Positions 47,215-58,559 of a DNA stretch of 64,000 nt are shown one piece after another; the stretch's first letter is position 1; each line of letters starts with the position of its first letter. The notes beneath the pieces are model-generated. The model saw nothing but the letters and a program-made list of their open reading frames with translations. It was not told where the DNA came from and did no database searches. Position numbers and translations under genes: made by a program. Source of the stretch: Doris montereyensis (Eukaryota > Mollusca > Gastropoda > Nudibranchia > Dorididae); the NCBI GenBank assembly GCA_037039925.1, contig JAXRKP010001620.1, positions 5,001 to 69,000 of the forward strand, given 5' to 3'.

Positions 47215-50200
47215 CTGCATAAGAAAAAAAGAAAACAAGATTGATTTGAAAGCATTTGACGACCAATATACCTAAGATACTGTAAGATTAAGATACTGAT
47301 CATAAATTTATTCCACTTTTGGTTTTAATGCCTTCCTACATTGTTGGACATTTTCAGAGATTGCTAAGAAAATAGATTTAACCTCACAGGAAGTGATCAA
47401 AATATTTTTAAAACGTATCCATCTTTCATGCATTGCTGAAAATTTTATAAAATCAATCATCACAAAATGTAGAACAGAAAAGATCATTAATAAGAACAAA
47501 TCCGTCAGTATTTCATCTACCTTGATGTTTGATGTCTGTTTTATTCTCAAACGTTTACGTTTTTTAAATCTTGTCTTCAGTTTCATTAATCCAAAACTGA
47601 ATACGTGTACTATTTTAATTTCATTTGGTCCTCCCCATCCCTAAACATAGTTGAAATTCTTTTCAGAATATAAACCATGTAGAGAATTATGCGATTACTC
47701 CAAATTCTTCTGCTCCTGACGTCTCTATCAAATTCCAGGAAATGACTTGGTATTTAAATAACAAGACATCAACAACATAATAGTATTGGGATGAGTTCCA
47801 TATTTGGGACCCAACCAATGTTTTAACATCGTTATCACCTACAGTTGGCTTTGATGGCGTAGCGAGGGTAAGGACATCGATACTATAATATTAAAATAAT
47901 GACAGGGTACCGCCTATACTATGGTGTACTCCTTCCATGGTATAATTTATAACACAAATGAAGAGAATTATTATGATAACCATTATATCGATGAAGATGA
48001 TGATGATTATGATAATGCTGGAAGTCTGCAAAAATATAAATGCTAAACTAAAACTGCCAGAAAGCATCATGCTTCAAAAGCTACAGATTAGACTGTGAGG
48101 TTTGAAGAAAGGCAGTTGGTATTGAAAGGAGAGTGAGCTTGTTGTAGATTCACTTAAGAGACATAAAAACATAGTTTAAAAAAGGCATTACTGATTTACA
48201 ATGCATGTAATAATATATATCCTATATGTTATAAAAAAAACTTGTTTATTTTCTGTCATGTCTACTGACCTTAATAAACAATCAATCGAGCTGAAATTTT
48301 GTATGGAAATACTCAAAGGCTTGAAATATGATCCTTCATTTTCAAATCCCTATAACTCTAATCATTTATGTGTAAATAATTAACCAAACTATCTTTCTTT
48401 ATCAGCTCCCATTCTACCTTCCGGTTTATGGGTTTCAATGTTTTGTCATACTTTATTATTGACTTTACGGAAGTTGTTACTTCAAGCATAAACAACTAAA
48501 ACAAGTAGACTAGAGCAGTACAAAAGTATGAAAATTAAATTTGTGGGCTCAAAGTTGTGATTTTTGTTGGGATGAGCCAGGCAAGGGGAGGCCTTGGATG
48601 GGCTGTCGGAGGGACCTAGCTTTGCTTCGGATGAGGGAGGGGGGGGGGGGAGCAGGTAGGGGTGGGGAAGGATTTCATGGTCAGCGATAGTATAGTGCGT
48701 GCCCGACTATCATAATAGGAGTCCTTCCATACAATACATCTAAATTCTAGATAAAATCTTGGAGTATGAGACATTATGGTGAACCCTAGGGAGGAAAATC
48801 AAAAATAATGATACATACAACAGATTACTAGGACAACTTAACAAAATCAGATACAGTCAGAGAAGAATAAGAAAAAAAGGAGAAGAGGAAGAGGAAAAAG
48901 GAGGGGACGGAAGAGCAGGAGAAGAATATTAGGGTGCGTTATCTTGCCCTTATGAAATTGTGGGATTTCCACTAGTATATATATATGTATATAATATATA
49001 GGCCTATAATGTTTAATGGAAAGACTAAGAAGAAAGGCATGCAGTTCTGGAGTAGAACCCTGTCAGCGTCAGAGAACTTAAAAAAAATAATTTTATTGGA
49101 AGAAAACACAGCCTTAAAATATCAATAACTTTCACAGCATAAATATTTTTATATACATAGAATCTTAAATAAGATCTAAAACCGGATCTTTCATGGGCAT
49201 CCCGTAATAATTGATGTCCCGTTAGTGTGAGTACATTTGTATTCTGTAAATTAATGTAACTGAAAATCTGCCCAGGTGGTTTAAGTTTATTTTATACCAA
49301 ATAGTAATTTATAAAATAATTCAGAAGAAGTATTTTTATTGAGCACTAATCCTATGACTTTTCATCTTGATCAGGATGGAGACCGCCTGAATCCCCCTTT
49401 TTTCTTCTTCACTGAGTTGTCACGTAATCAGGGGGGGGATCCCTGAACCCCCCCTTATTTTCACTTGATTCCCATTTTTAAAAATTGATGATGGAATAAT
49501 GATGGTATTTTTATCTGGCCAACCATTTCTTGTGTCACCGGGACATCAATTCTTAACCCCATCGCCCTTAAATACTATTATGGGTCAGTCTGTGCATGCT
49601 ACACAGCCTTATGACACATGTTTCAATATGCTTAGTGACTGGTTTAAGGGTCATAACTGTATAAAACACTTGTATACATGGGTCAAAGTATTTATTATAA
49701 TAAAAGAAAGGCCATTTGCCTGAACTGAAAGTTGGTATGTCTTTCCACAAAAACATGCACGCACCGGTCAACATTGCAAGTGTCGAAAAAAAGTTTGAAT
49801 AACTTCCCCTCTGGAAGTCAGCTGTCAGTTTCTAAGTTATGTGGGTATGTCCCTTGGCAGTGAAGGGGCGAAGGAGTATCCTATAGTATTATTGATCTTA
49901 ATACTTCATTTATAAACAATAAAAGTCGAATTTTTAGCTCAGACATAGATCTAGAATCTACTTAAGCCTCAAATCAAGAAACTAGATCTCTCTATATTCT
50001 ATAGATTGTATATGCCTCTTTATCTCTAGATCTAGAGATGAAGTAAAAAATGATAGGCCTAGATCTAAAAATCTAATAGGCTACACATGACATGACATTA
50101 TAAACTCAAAGCCCTGTCAACAGTGTCAAAGATGAATCAAAATAATTCTTCACAAATAGGTTACAAGAAATAAACAACAAAACATGATCAGAGGGAAATG

Positions 50201-50270
50201 ATTTATGTAGAAATCAGATCGAAATTATTTTAGATGATATCCTCTCTTTATCTAAGACTTCAGATCATAC
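47215..50270. other. Probable 5' UTR intron of EMI gene, no coding exon seen
   Basis: AT-rich sequence; poly-G run at about 48642-48652. The acceptor before the first coding exon requires an upstream exon. On the minus strand a donor-like CAG|GTATGA sits at 50271/50270, near the candidate promoter. No coding exon or defined repeat is seen. Confidence 0.4.
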
Positions 50271-50439
50271 CTGTTTAAGAGTTGTGACTGAAAATGGATT
50301 CTTTCTCAGTATCTCAGATATGCGTGATAAGGTGTAAAACTAAAACAATTTATGAATTAGTAGATTAGTTTTGGAATCTAAGATAATGATCACAGATAAT
50401 CAACACGATTGATAAAACTGTGACGATTTTCTCCTACTT

Positions 50440-50720
50440 TCCCCAACAATTTCACGCGGACTTTGATCTGAGACTCATTCAATATTCGCTTCCTCACAAG
50501 GTTGATAGTAACTAGACTAGATCTAGCCCACTCACTAGCCTTTGAGCCCTCGTCAATCCGACACAGTCGACTAACGAGTCGTTGTTGTTGGTGGTGAGTA
50601 GTGTGACCCTAGCTATGACCCGGAAGTTGTGTAAATTCCTCCACTAAAGAAGATCTCTTTACTGGCGGAAGCAAAACACTGAAATAAACACTTCACGGAC
50701 AATGGAGATTGAGAGCGCTA
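50440..50720. promoter_or_regulatory. Candidate bidirectional promoter, EMI gene (-) and SNAP29 (+)
   Basis: A local rise in CpG dinucleotides (ACGCGG, GTCGACTAACGAGTCG, GAGCGCTAATCGCCG) in an otherwise CpG-poor region. ETS-type sites CCGGAAGT at 50620-50627 and GCGGAAGC at 50665-50672. No TATA box at a sensible place. It lies about 620-900 bp upstream of the SNAP29 ATG and just beyond the possible EMI gene 5' exon donor at 50270. Inference from composition and position. Confidence 0.35.
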
Positions 50721-51331
50721 ATCGCCGATTGTGACTCATTTAGGAATGAATAGATCTAGATTCTATGTCGTGTCGACAACTTAAGTTCTTTGACTGATTT
50801 TCTCTAATTCTATTTGATATTTACTGGCTCTTGTTCTGCTCACTTTTAATTAAGTCGGTGTAATATCATTAGTTCAGCCTGGAACTGTAGACCAGATCTA
50901 TCTAGATCTAGATCTAGACCTAGACTTCTTCTGTACTACTGTAGGCTACCTCGTAAAACCCACCACAGCAATGAATGAGTGCATATGCGTATATATCCAG
51001 AGTAGGCTAAAGAACTAAATAACCGATGTAGACTTAGAATCTAGATCTATAGTTCTAGACAACAGTTAGCGATTTGATTCGTTGGCCAAGATTCTAAAGT
51101 TCTGTGACAAAATTGATGTTACACTAATTTGTGGGCTCAAAGTTTTGATTATTATTTCATTATACGCCTGTAGTATTTCATGCCTATATAGGCCTAGAGA
51201 TTGAGAGCTAGATCTAGTTATCTAGTCATAAACACTTGTTACATATATTACTTTGCTAACAAGTATACAGAGAAAACTATTATAAATCATATTAATATAA
51301 ACCATAATTACAATTGTTATTATTGAGCATC

Positions 51332-51634
51332 ATGTCTCGCTATGTGCAGTCTTCAAATCCTTTTGAAGACGATGAAGATGAAGGCAATTTTGTGATGGTC
51401 GATAAACAGAGCAACAGATCATCATCTAACCCAAGGTCAACACAAGGAAGTTCCAATGTCTATGCCAAAAATCATCACTGGAATGCTAGTGGTGAAACGA
51501 GCAGTCCCTTTGATGATCGACGGCAACACTTGATGCAGCAGATTCAGAATTCTGAAAATACCCAGTTAGAAAGTACACAACGAGCATTAGCAAGCATCTA
51601 TGACTCAGAGGCGATGGGCGTTGCCACAGCAGAG
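51332..51634 (+). CDS. SNAP29: SNAP29 exon 1
   Basis: The start ATG begins MSRYVQSSNPFEDDEDEG, matching the family's NPF-acidic start; an upstream in-frame TTG is not a start. It ends in ALASIYDSEAMGVATAE, the beginning of the Qb SNARE helix, with donor GAG|GTTTGT, phase 0. Whether 5' UTR exons precede it is not clear. Confidence 0.93.
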
Positions 51635-54600
51635 GTTTGTTAAAAACAAATTTATCAATGAATTATTTGCTCACAGACATCAAAGTCCTTATGTGGCGCC
51701 GATGGCCTCGTGGTTAGTCTCCTAGACTTTAAATCATGGGGTCTCTGGTTCGAATGCCAGCAATGCTAGATCCGGCACTTTGTTCCTTTAGAAAGACACT
51801 TAACACACATTTTCCCTATCAGTCAATGAATCTCCTCGTTACAGTTGCTTTCATTTGCCAATGATTTAGTTCTGTTTGGAAAATCAGAAAGTGACCTTCA
51901 ATCGAATAACAACATTATGAACAATGAATTAAATAAAAGAGGAACGAGAGTAAATGCAAAGAAAAGCAAAACAATGCTAGTAACTAGGGAAGCTAAAACA
52001 CAAAATCTTAAATTGGGCAGGGAGAATTTAGAACAAGTTCAAAGCTACAATTATCTAGGAGTAATGATTAAACAGAGGGAAAACTAACAGAAGAAATCAG
52101 CCAGAGGATCAAAAAGGCAAGTGCAATATATAACCATCTAGGAAAGGCATTTGTAGGTAAGCAAGAATTGTCAACAAAAACCAAAATGGCAGTATACAAT
52201 ACAGTTTATTGTCCTTCTCCTCTATGCTCCTCTATGGCAGCGAAACATTGACCTTAGACAGTAGATAATACAGTAGAGTACAGGCAGCTGAAATGAAATG
52301 TCTAAGAAGAGTAGTAGGGAAAACTAAAAGAGACAAAATCAGAAACACAACATTAAGAGATTAAACCAAAGCAGATAGCATAAAAACTAAGATAGAAACA
52401 AATCAATTGAGATGGTTTGGGCATGTGAACAGAATGAATGACAATAGAATAGCTAAATCAGTATACAGTGCTAAAGCCCAAGGTAAAAGACCAAAAGGCA
52501 GACCTTGGAGAAAGTGGGAAGAAGATATAAAAGAGGCATTGAAGCATAGCAATTTAACTTTTTTGGAAGGAAACAGAAATTGCCAGGACAGGGCATCTTG
52601 GAGAAAGATCATCTTGGCATCTGAACCCATACACCGAAAGGTAGAATGGGAACTTATAAAGAAAGAAAGAAAGTAATTAGCAAGTAAAGAAATAAAAATG
52701 ACAACAAAATCAAAACATAAAATGATGCGACTTAGAACAGCATAACTGTGTGCCTGTGACGCTAGATATGGAATGCCCAAAAAATTCACCCAAAAGGCGC
52801 AGAACTGCAAAAATAATTGTGGTGACCTGTCGACCACTACTCAAGTGCCCGCTTAAGCTTGCTCCCAGCCACTGTGCACTTGGGCGACGACTACTACAGT
52901 GAGATAGTTTAAAACATCATGTCTTTTATGTTATTTGTGATAATGTGTCTTGTGGTCTAGGCCAATTTTGTTTTTATCTCTGATTTTTTAATATTTTATA
53001 CATTTTGTATACTGAATTAGTCTACCCATGCATACTACTAACTAGCCTAGAGTCGATTGAACACGGAAGTGAGACAAATTCAAATTTGTCCTTCCTAGTT
53101 TTTAATCTACCACAAGCATGAGGTAAACGATTTAACAGAACATTTTTTAACTTGCCATACTCATCTCTAATTATTCTCATCATCAAATCTATATGTTTAG
53201 ATTGATAAATTACGTCCACCCTTTATATATTATGTATTTGATCTAACAGTTTGTAGAAGTTATGAAGATCTGTTTTAAAAACCTATTGTGATTACACACT
53301 AGATATTTCCTCCATTACAACATGATGTGATGTAATGTATAAATTATGACTTTTGCTTGTTTTTCATATCGCAGAAACTCCTTCATCAAGACGACACGCT
53401 CAAAATTATGATTTTTGTTTTGTATTTCACTTGAGGAACCTTCGCTCAAGGAGACACGCTCAAAAGTGTTGAGAAAAAAATGGACGGGATGCAGCACAAC
53501 TTGACAACATCTCAGCGTCACATCAATAACATCAAAAGCGTGTTTGGAGGCATCCGGAACTGGTGGTCGGGAGATAAGAATTCTCAAGGTCAAAAGAAGA
53601 GTGCAGACGATGCCAGTACTAGGTATAGCAATAGTTTCCTATAAACAGAAAATGGAAAAAGAAAATAATCGTTCAAGGCCATAACAACCCATAGAGCTGG
53701 AGCAAATATTGGTTTTTAGTGCAAAGCAGAACAGGTGACTTCCTGTATTACCTGCAAGATGGTCTTGCGGCAAGGCATCGGCCTCTCAACCAGAAGGTCT
53801 TGGGTTCAACCCCGGCAGGTTGGAAAGTTTTCTCGAGATTTTTCAAGTAAAAGCCATTTCCTGGTTGAGGTGGGTGGATCGGCACCTAGTCCCGTAGGAG
53901 ATGGACAATAAAAAGGAGGTCCCAAGTGTAGATCACAACACCATGTGCGCATTAAAATAAAGATACATTGGCTGTTTACAGGGCGCCAGTTAAAGTGTGA
54001 AACCAAAATATGCTGACGATTCAGTTTTTCACCTTCGCCATTAAAGATTATTAACTTTTTGACAAGTTTTGGCAATTTAGTGTACACTTATCTATACCAG
54101 CACTGATGTAAACACAAACACCTTTGCGAACGCCGAATCTTTGTTGCCAGACGACATTTTGATAAAGCGCTGGGATTAACCGATTCTTATGCCATCTGAG
54201 AACCTTACAAATCATGTCGACAGACGTTGCATCATTTCAAGAAACAAGAATACAAATGAATAGAATGTATACATGTCTTTCCACACATACTATTTGAGAC
54301 AGGAAACACATGCTATCATTATCACCTTATTTCCAATGAATCGTTCTCATCAGCCGTAATTCAACATCGGCATAACTTTAGACCTATGCTTTCATGAAGT
54401 TATGACAACTTAGCGACTTGCCTGAAAAGTGAAATCCACTCTTGATGGAGAGGAGATTTTAAAGCATAGGTAGATATACTGACGATCCATTGAAAATGTA
54501 TTACGTTTACATATGTACATGTAATTGCAAACTCAGCATGAGAGAGAGAGAGATATATGTTACACGGTCAACCACTAAAGGGCATTTTCTGGTTGATCTT

Positions 54601-57600
54601 AGGTGTCGTACTGGCTGTTGGGGATAATGAATTTGTGTATGTATGGTGGAGAGCATACGTTGAAAAGCATCATCATTGCAATCAAAAATCTTGTTTCAGA
54701 TTGAGAAATACATTGGAAAAATCAGAAATGCAAAAAACAGACGTCAGTGGTTTTTATGATGATGACGAAGACCTTGATGACAAGTTCATGGCCAAGGCTC
54801 CACGACGTGGCAGCAGCCAAGGCCAGTATTCCATGATTTCACCCCATCACCCGCTCTGCTCGAGAAGAAGATGTCGATCAAAACTTGCGTAAGTGGCTGT
54901 ATTCATATTGTTTTGAAATTCATAACAACTGCATGTCTTTCTAATCAAAATTCATACAATATCATCAAAACTTGTTCGCTGTTATGAATAGGTGAGATGG
55001 TTTAGCACAACAGGATAAACTTTATGACTCCATGCCTATCGTCGATTTTCATACTAATCATAAGCAGAAGCATGCTGCTTCATTTTCACTTTGACTTTCT
55101 GACGAACTGCAATTTCCACACTGATCAGTAATGCCCTACTACTCACGCGAGAAGATTTCAGATTTAAAAACTGGAACCTTCCTTAGGTTCTTTCAAATTT
55201 TTCAGGGTTTTTAGTCTGAAATATACTAACACATTTGTTGTGGAAATAGCTTTTCATGGAGGCTTTTGGGAAAGATTTAGCTAAATTAGGATAGCCTATC
55301 AATGTTGAGATGCACTGACTTGCCTCTGCAGTAGTACGGTTCAGTTGTGAATTTGGTCTGCAGTCGATGATTTTTCATTTTTTCATTCCAGGACAATGAA
55401 AGCTAAATCATTTTACATTTCCTATTGCGTTATTTGTGATTTATTTTATCCTGTTTGTGGGTTATTGTGATTTAATAATCTAATCTACATCAAGAGCTAG
55501 ATAAGATTAGGATCGATCTGCTTGAGTGAAGTGACCTAGATTTTTTTATGAAGGCTTGACAACCCTTGGCCATAACTTTGGGTTACAAGGAATTCTTGGG
55601 TTCGTATAATTAGCATATAAATAGATCTAGCGTATTAACAGATTAAAATTATTCCTTGCTCGGCATTCCAGAGAAATCTAGATTATAGTGGATATAGAGA
55701 TCTTAAAAATAGCGCACACGTGGTTGATCTAGATCTAGATTTAGATTTTATAAATACAAACAAGCTATTTTATGATAGATCTGGATTCAATCTAGTAAGA
55801 TCTAGATATATCTAAGTCTAATTGTTATCTAGAGGCATAGAAACTATGAGAGTAGATTTAGATTTCTAGGTCTAGAATTTGTGGCACCCATTTTCTTTCA
55901 ATAACTTTAGTAGAGCTAGAGTTAGATTTCTAGATCTATTTCACTTGGTCGTCTAGTAAATTGAATCAGAATTGATTGAGAATTTTGCTAACAAGCAAAT
56001 CTTCAAAACAACTAGTTCTAGCTCTAGATCTAGACAATTTAATAAATTGGGGATGACCTGTCAACAGTTAAGGTTTATTGACTGGGATTTGCCAGTAGAA
56101 ATGATCGATCTAACTTCTAAGAACAAATTCAGGTGGGAATGGCTGTCAACTAAATGTTGTAATGATGAATTCCTTTCTACGTATATCAAGAAAGGTTGAG
56201 AAAGATGGCATTGCATGGTGCTGTTATTGTAAGTGTGAGATTAAATACGGTACAGGAGGTGTTCGGTGTATGAAAGTTTCACATTTCAGATACTTTCAGA
56301 TTTTTTTCATTTGCCATTTACATCCCTGCATAATATATTATATGTATGTATTTCAATCAAAATGGGTGACTTTTCACTAAACCATTTCCAATTATATTGT
56401 AACGTATTTCTCACCACTGTTAAGAACATAGGATGTTTGGAACTTTTTTCATCTGAAAGAATTGTTTCTCTTGATTTTATCACTATTATCAGGTCACCGC
56501 AGAATTTTATTGTCCTCGACTTGCTTGAGTTCATTTCTTTGGGTAGTCTTCTGCCCGTTGGTGTCGATGATTCTCATTGTTGTTGACCTCCATTCATATC
56601 TGTTTCGTGTCCCTGTATTGACATCAAATCGACTTAGTTTTGTCAAAGATACTCGAGCAATAATATGTTTCATTTCGAGTTTTTGACAAGATAAAATATG
56701 AGTGATATCTCCTCCTTTTTCATGGCTAGGCTAACTGCCTGCCAACCTGTCAGTGCCCGGGGTTCGAAGTTATGTCTTTTGAACAAGCAAGAATCTACAT
56801 TAAATTTTACATTAAAATCTACATCTAAACGTTAAGATTAGATCTAGATCTATCTTCTAGATTAGATCTAGCTTCTAGATTAGATCTAGCTTTTAGAATA
56901 GATCTACATGCAGCGATAGAGTTTGCTACATGTAGCGATGAAGTTTGTTTCGCATTCTAGATCTAGCTTTGCTCTAGATCTAGATCTAAATAAACTCTAC
57001 TATATTTAAAAATCTATATACAATTGTCTTCTCAAAACAGATATACCCCGGCAAAAAAAACAAACTGAGAGGTGGAAGCTTATAGAAAGAGAGAGAAGAG
57101 AAGGGGGATAGACATACCGACAAAATTTCATTGCAACTTACTGCATCCACCATATGATATAAATCCATAAATATCGCTTGCATTACAGGATGGATCTACT
57201 TACAACATTAATACGACACAGTAAAAAACAATAACAAAAGAAGCGATTTATTTTGCAGCATACGGTTTCACTGCGAAGAACAGCTTTGTAGCTGGCTCAA
57301 CTTGATTTAATCATCAAGACCCAGGGTTTGGCACTCAAATCATTACTATAACCAATATTTTATATAGTAAAAAACGAAGTGATCCATCTTATTGTTCTTA
57401 GTATATCTTTGATTTTGTCCAGTCTGTGATGCTGTTTCTATGAGATGACCCGACCAGCTCAGATTTTATTTACGATTTTAGAGATGATCTTTCATGAGAG
57501 ATGACCCGGCTAACTTGGAATTTATTCTAGAATTTTAGAGATGATATTTATGTGATGACCCAAGAATTACTTGGAATTTATTTTACAATTTTAGAGATGA

Positions 57601-58130
57601 TATTTATGTGATGACCCGACTTACTTGGAATTTATTTTACAATTTTAGAGATGATGTTTCATGAAATGACTGGAATTAACTTGGAATTTATTGACAATTT
57701 TAGAGATTTTGATGGAATAACCCGACTAATTTCGAATTAAAATTTTTTTTTTAGAGATGATGTTTCATGAGAGATGAGCCAACTAACTTACAATTTTAGA
57801 GATGATGTTTGATAGAATGAGCCCACTAACTTGGAATTTATTTTACAATTTTTCGAGATGGTGTTTGACGGAATGACCTGGCTAACTTGGAATTTATTTT
57901 ACGATTTTTGAGATGATGTTTGATTGATGACCTGGCTAACTTGGAATTTATTTGATAATTTTAGAGATGATGTTTCATGGAATGACCCGACTCAAGGGAC
58001 TGGCCTCAGGCTAGGGGATGAAATTGAACGTCAAAATGAACAACTGGACAGAATCAATGTCAAGGCCGAAGCAACAGACGACCTTCTGGAAAACCAGAAT
58101 TCACAAATGAGAAAGATTTTGAGAAGATAA
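51332..58130 (+). CDS. SNAP29: SNAP29, Qbc-SNARE, four coding exons
   Basis: Join: 51332-51634, 53436-53622, 54700-54888, 57965-58130; phases 0, 2, 1. About 281 residues (vertebrate SNAP29 is about 258). SNAP29 forms SNARE bundles with a Qa syntaxin and an R-SNARE, best known in autophagosome-lysosome fusion with syntaxin 17 and VAMP8. Seen here: NPF at 9-11 followed by acidic residues (EHD-binding in the family); N-terminal SNARE helix from about 80 to 145 with zero-layer Gln at 106 and the NNIKSVFGG block; a Cys-free acidic linker, as expected for SNAP29 and unlike palmitoylated SNAP25; C-terminal SNARE helix with Gln at 250 in EIERQNEQLDRI. Three single-base indels (near 53439, 54842-54845 and 58011) break the frame; all splice sites are intact. 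Assembly error is more likely than a dying gene. Confidence 0.93.
51693..51810 (+). mobile_element. tRNA-derived SINE, family C-like
   Basis: A-box region ATGGCCTCGTGGTTAGTCTC, B-box GGTTCGAATGCC, then a tail with AGAAAGACACTTAACACACA. It lies in SNAP29 intron 1 and is not a functional tRNA. Confidence 0.75.
51845..52676 (+). pseudogene. Non-LTR retrotransposon reverse transcriptase 3' fragment
   Basis: First frame LSFANDLVLFGKSESDLQ is the RT catalytic block, with FAND where active enzymes have FADD; it continues to YNYLGVMIKQREN. After frame breaks it ends with MRWFGHVNRMNDNRIAKSVY and GKRPKGRPWRKWEEDIKEAL, the usual C-terminal LINE block. It is 5'-truncated and dead, in the sense orientation of SNAP29 intron 1. 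Confidence 0.88.
53343..53466 (+). repeat. Tandem duplication of SNAP29 exon 2 acceptor, 62 bp
   Basis: Copies start at 53343 and 53405 (ATTATGA..TTTTG). Each holds a T-rich tract, an acceptor-like AG (53374 and 53435) and about 30 bp of exon 2 start up to ACACGCTCAAA. Only the second copy continues into the rest of the exon; the first would run into a stop. Confidence 0.85.
53436..53622 (+). CDS. SNAP29: SNAP29 exon 2, second of two duplicated starts
   Basis: Encodes QGDTLKSVEKKMDGMQHNLT, then SQRHINNIKSVFGG and a WW-containing segment, ending STR. Donor AG|GTATAG, phase 2. The exon start is one base short (GAACCTTCGCTCAAGG against AAACTCCTTCATCAAGA in the first copy), which breaks the frame with exon 1. 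The acceptor TTTCACTTGAG ends in GAG, weaker than the TATCGCAG of the first copy. Confidence 0.85.
53750..53985 (+). mobile_element. SINE family B
   Basis: tRNA-like head with CAAGGCATCGGCCTCTCAAC and B-box-like GGGTTCAACCCC, then GGTGGATCGGCACCTAGTCC, AGATCACAACACCATGTGCG and CTGTTTACAGGGCG. It lies in SNAP29 intron 2. Confidence 0.75.
54700..54888 (+). CDS. SNAP29: SNAP29 exon 3
   Basis: Acceptor AAAATCTTGTTTCAG, donor C|GTAAGT. Encodes LRNTLEKSEMQKTDVSGFYD, an acidic DDDEDLDD stretch, KAPRRGSSQGQYSM, and after the CCCC run at 54842-54845, in the shifted frame, ITRSAREEDVDQNL. One C too many in that run explains the shift. REE..VDQNL is the family block just before the second SNARE helix. 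Confidence 0.87.
54889..57430. other. SNAP29 intron 3, left part: palindrome-rich
   Basis: No exon seen. Rich in TAGATCTAGATC-type palindromes at 55480-56030 and 56830-57000. A partial R1-like piece (TTTCATTGCAACTTACTGCA, CCACCATATGAT) lies at 57123-57165. Confidence 0.5.
57431..57964 (+). repeat. Tandem array of SNAP29 exon 4 acceptors, about 55 bp unit
   Basis: About ten units, each with CTAACTTGGAATTTATTTTAC, AATTTTAG and AGATGATGTTTCATGGAATG then ACCCGACT. The first two parts are the intron end (branch-point-like CTAAC, T-rich tract, AG) and the last is the first 28 bp of exon 4. TTTTAGAGAT is intact in most units; two units (near 57857 and 57908) have lost the TAG. Confidence 0.92.
57965..58130 (+). 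CDS. SNAP29: SNAP29 exon 4: C-terminal SNARE helix and stop
   Basis: Acceptor TTTGATAATTTTAG with branch-point-like CTAAC at 57936-57940. In phase 1 it encodes MMFHGMTRLKGLASG, then after one missing base near 58011, LGDEIERQNEQLDRINVKAE and a tail ending KILRR, TAA. This is the Qc SNARE helix with its zero-layer Gln. The exon start is the last unit of a tandem array. Confidence 0.88.
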
Positions 58131-58404
58131 ATTTTTGACTTCTGTTCTCTCAATATGTTCATTATCCACCACTTAAAGCTTCTCTTTTTTCTTCTTATTT
58201 TTGTGTCGTTGTTTTTAAGTTCTCTTGTCTCCTTTTATTCTATGTTTTCAAGGGACATAATTCAATTTTTCCATGAGGAAGAATATTTACGAGTGATATT
58301 ACTTCTTGTTTTATTTACACAAAATTTAGGCTTCATGAACAAAAAGAATGTTCTGTGTGGCTTTTAATTTTTATAACATCAGGGATGACTCTCCTGGCAT
58401 TCAA

Positions 58405-58410
58405 AATAAA
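58405..58410 (+). terminator. SNAP29: Candidate SNAP29 polyadenylation signal
   Basis: AATAAA 275 bp after the stop codon, the first canonical hexamer in the sense direction, followed by AT-rich sequence. Confidence 0.45.
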
Positions 58411-58559
58411 TATGAATACGGCCATTTTGGGTTATGTAAATGTTTATGATATATATTTATATATATATATATTTATTTATAAATATATTTGGGATATTTT
58501 CAATACCAGTATGGCAAACTTATATTAAATTCTTTAATAGAATTTGACAATTATCTATT

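Noticed and set aside
53375..53435. First duplicated acceptor as the true start of SNAP29 exon 2
   Set aside because: Reading from it reaches a stop codon after about 20 codons without rejoining the SNARE sequence; only the second copy continues.
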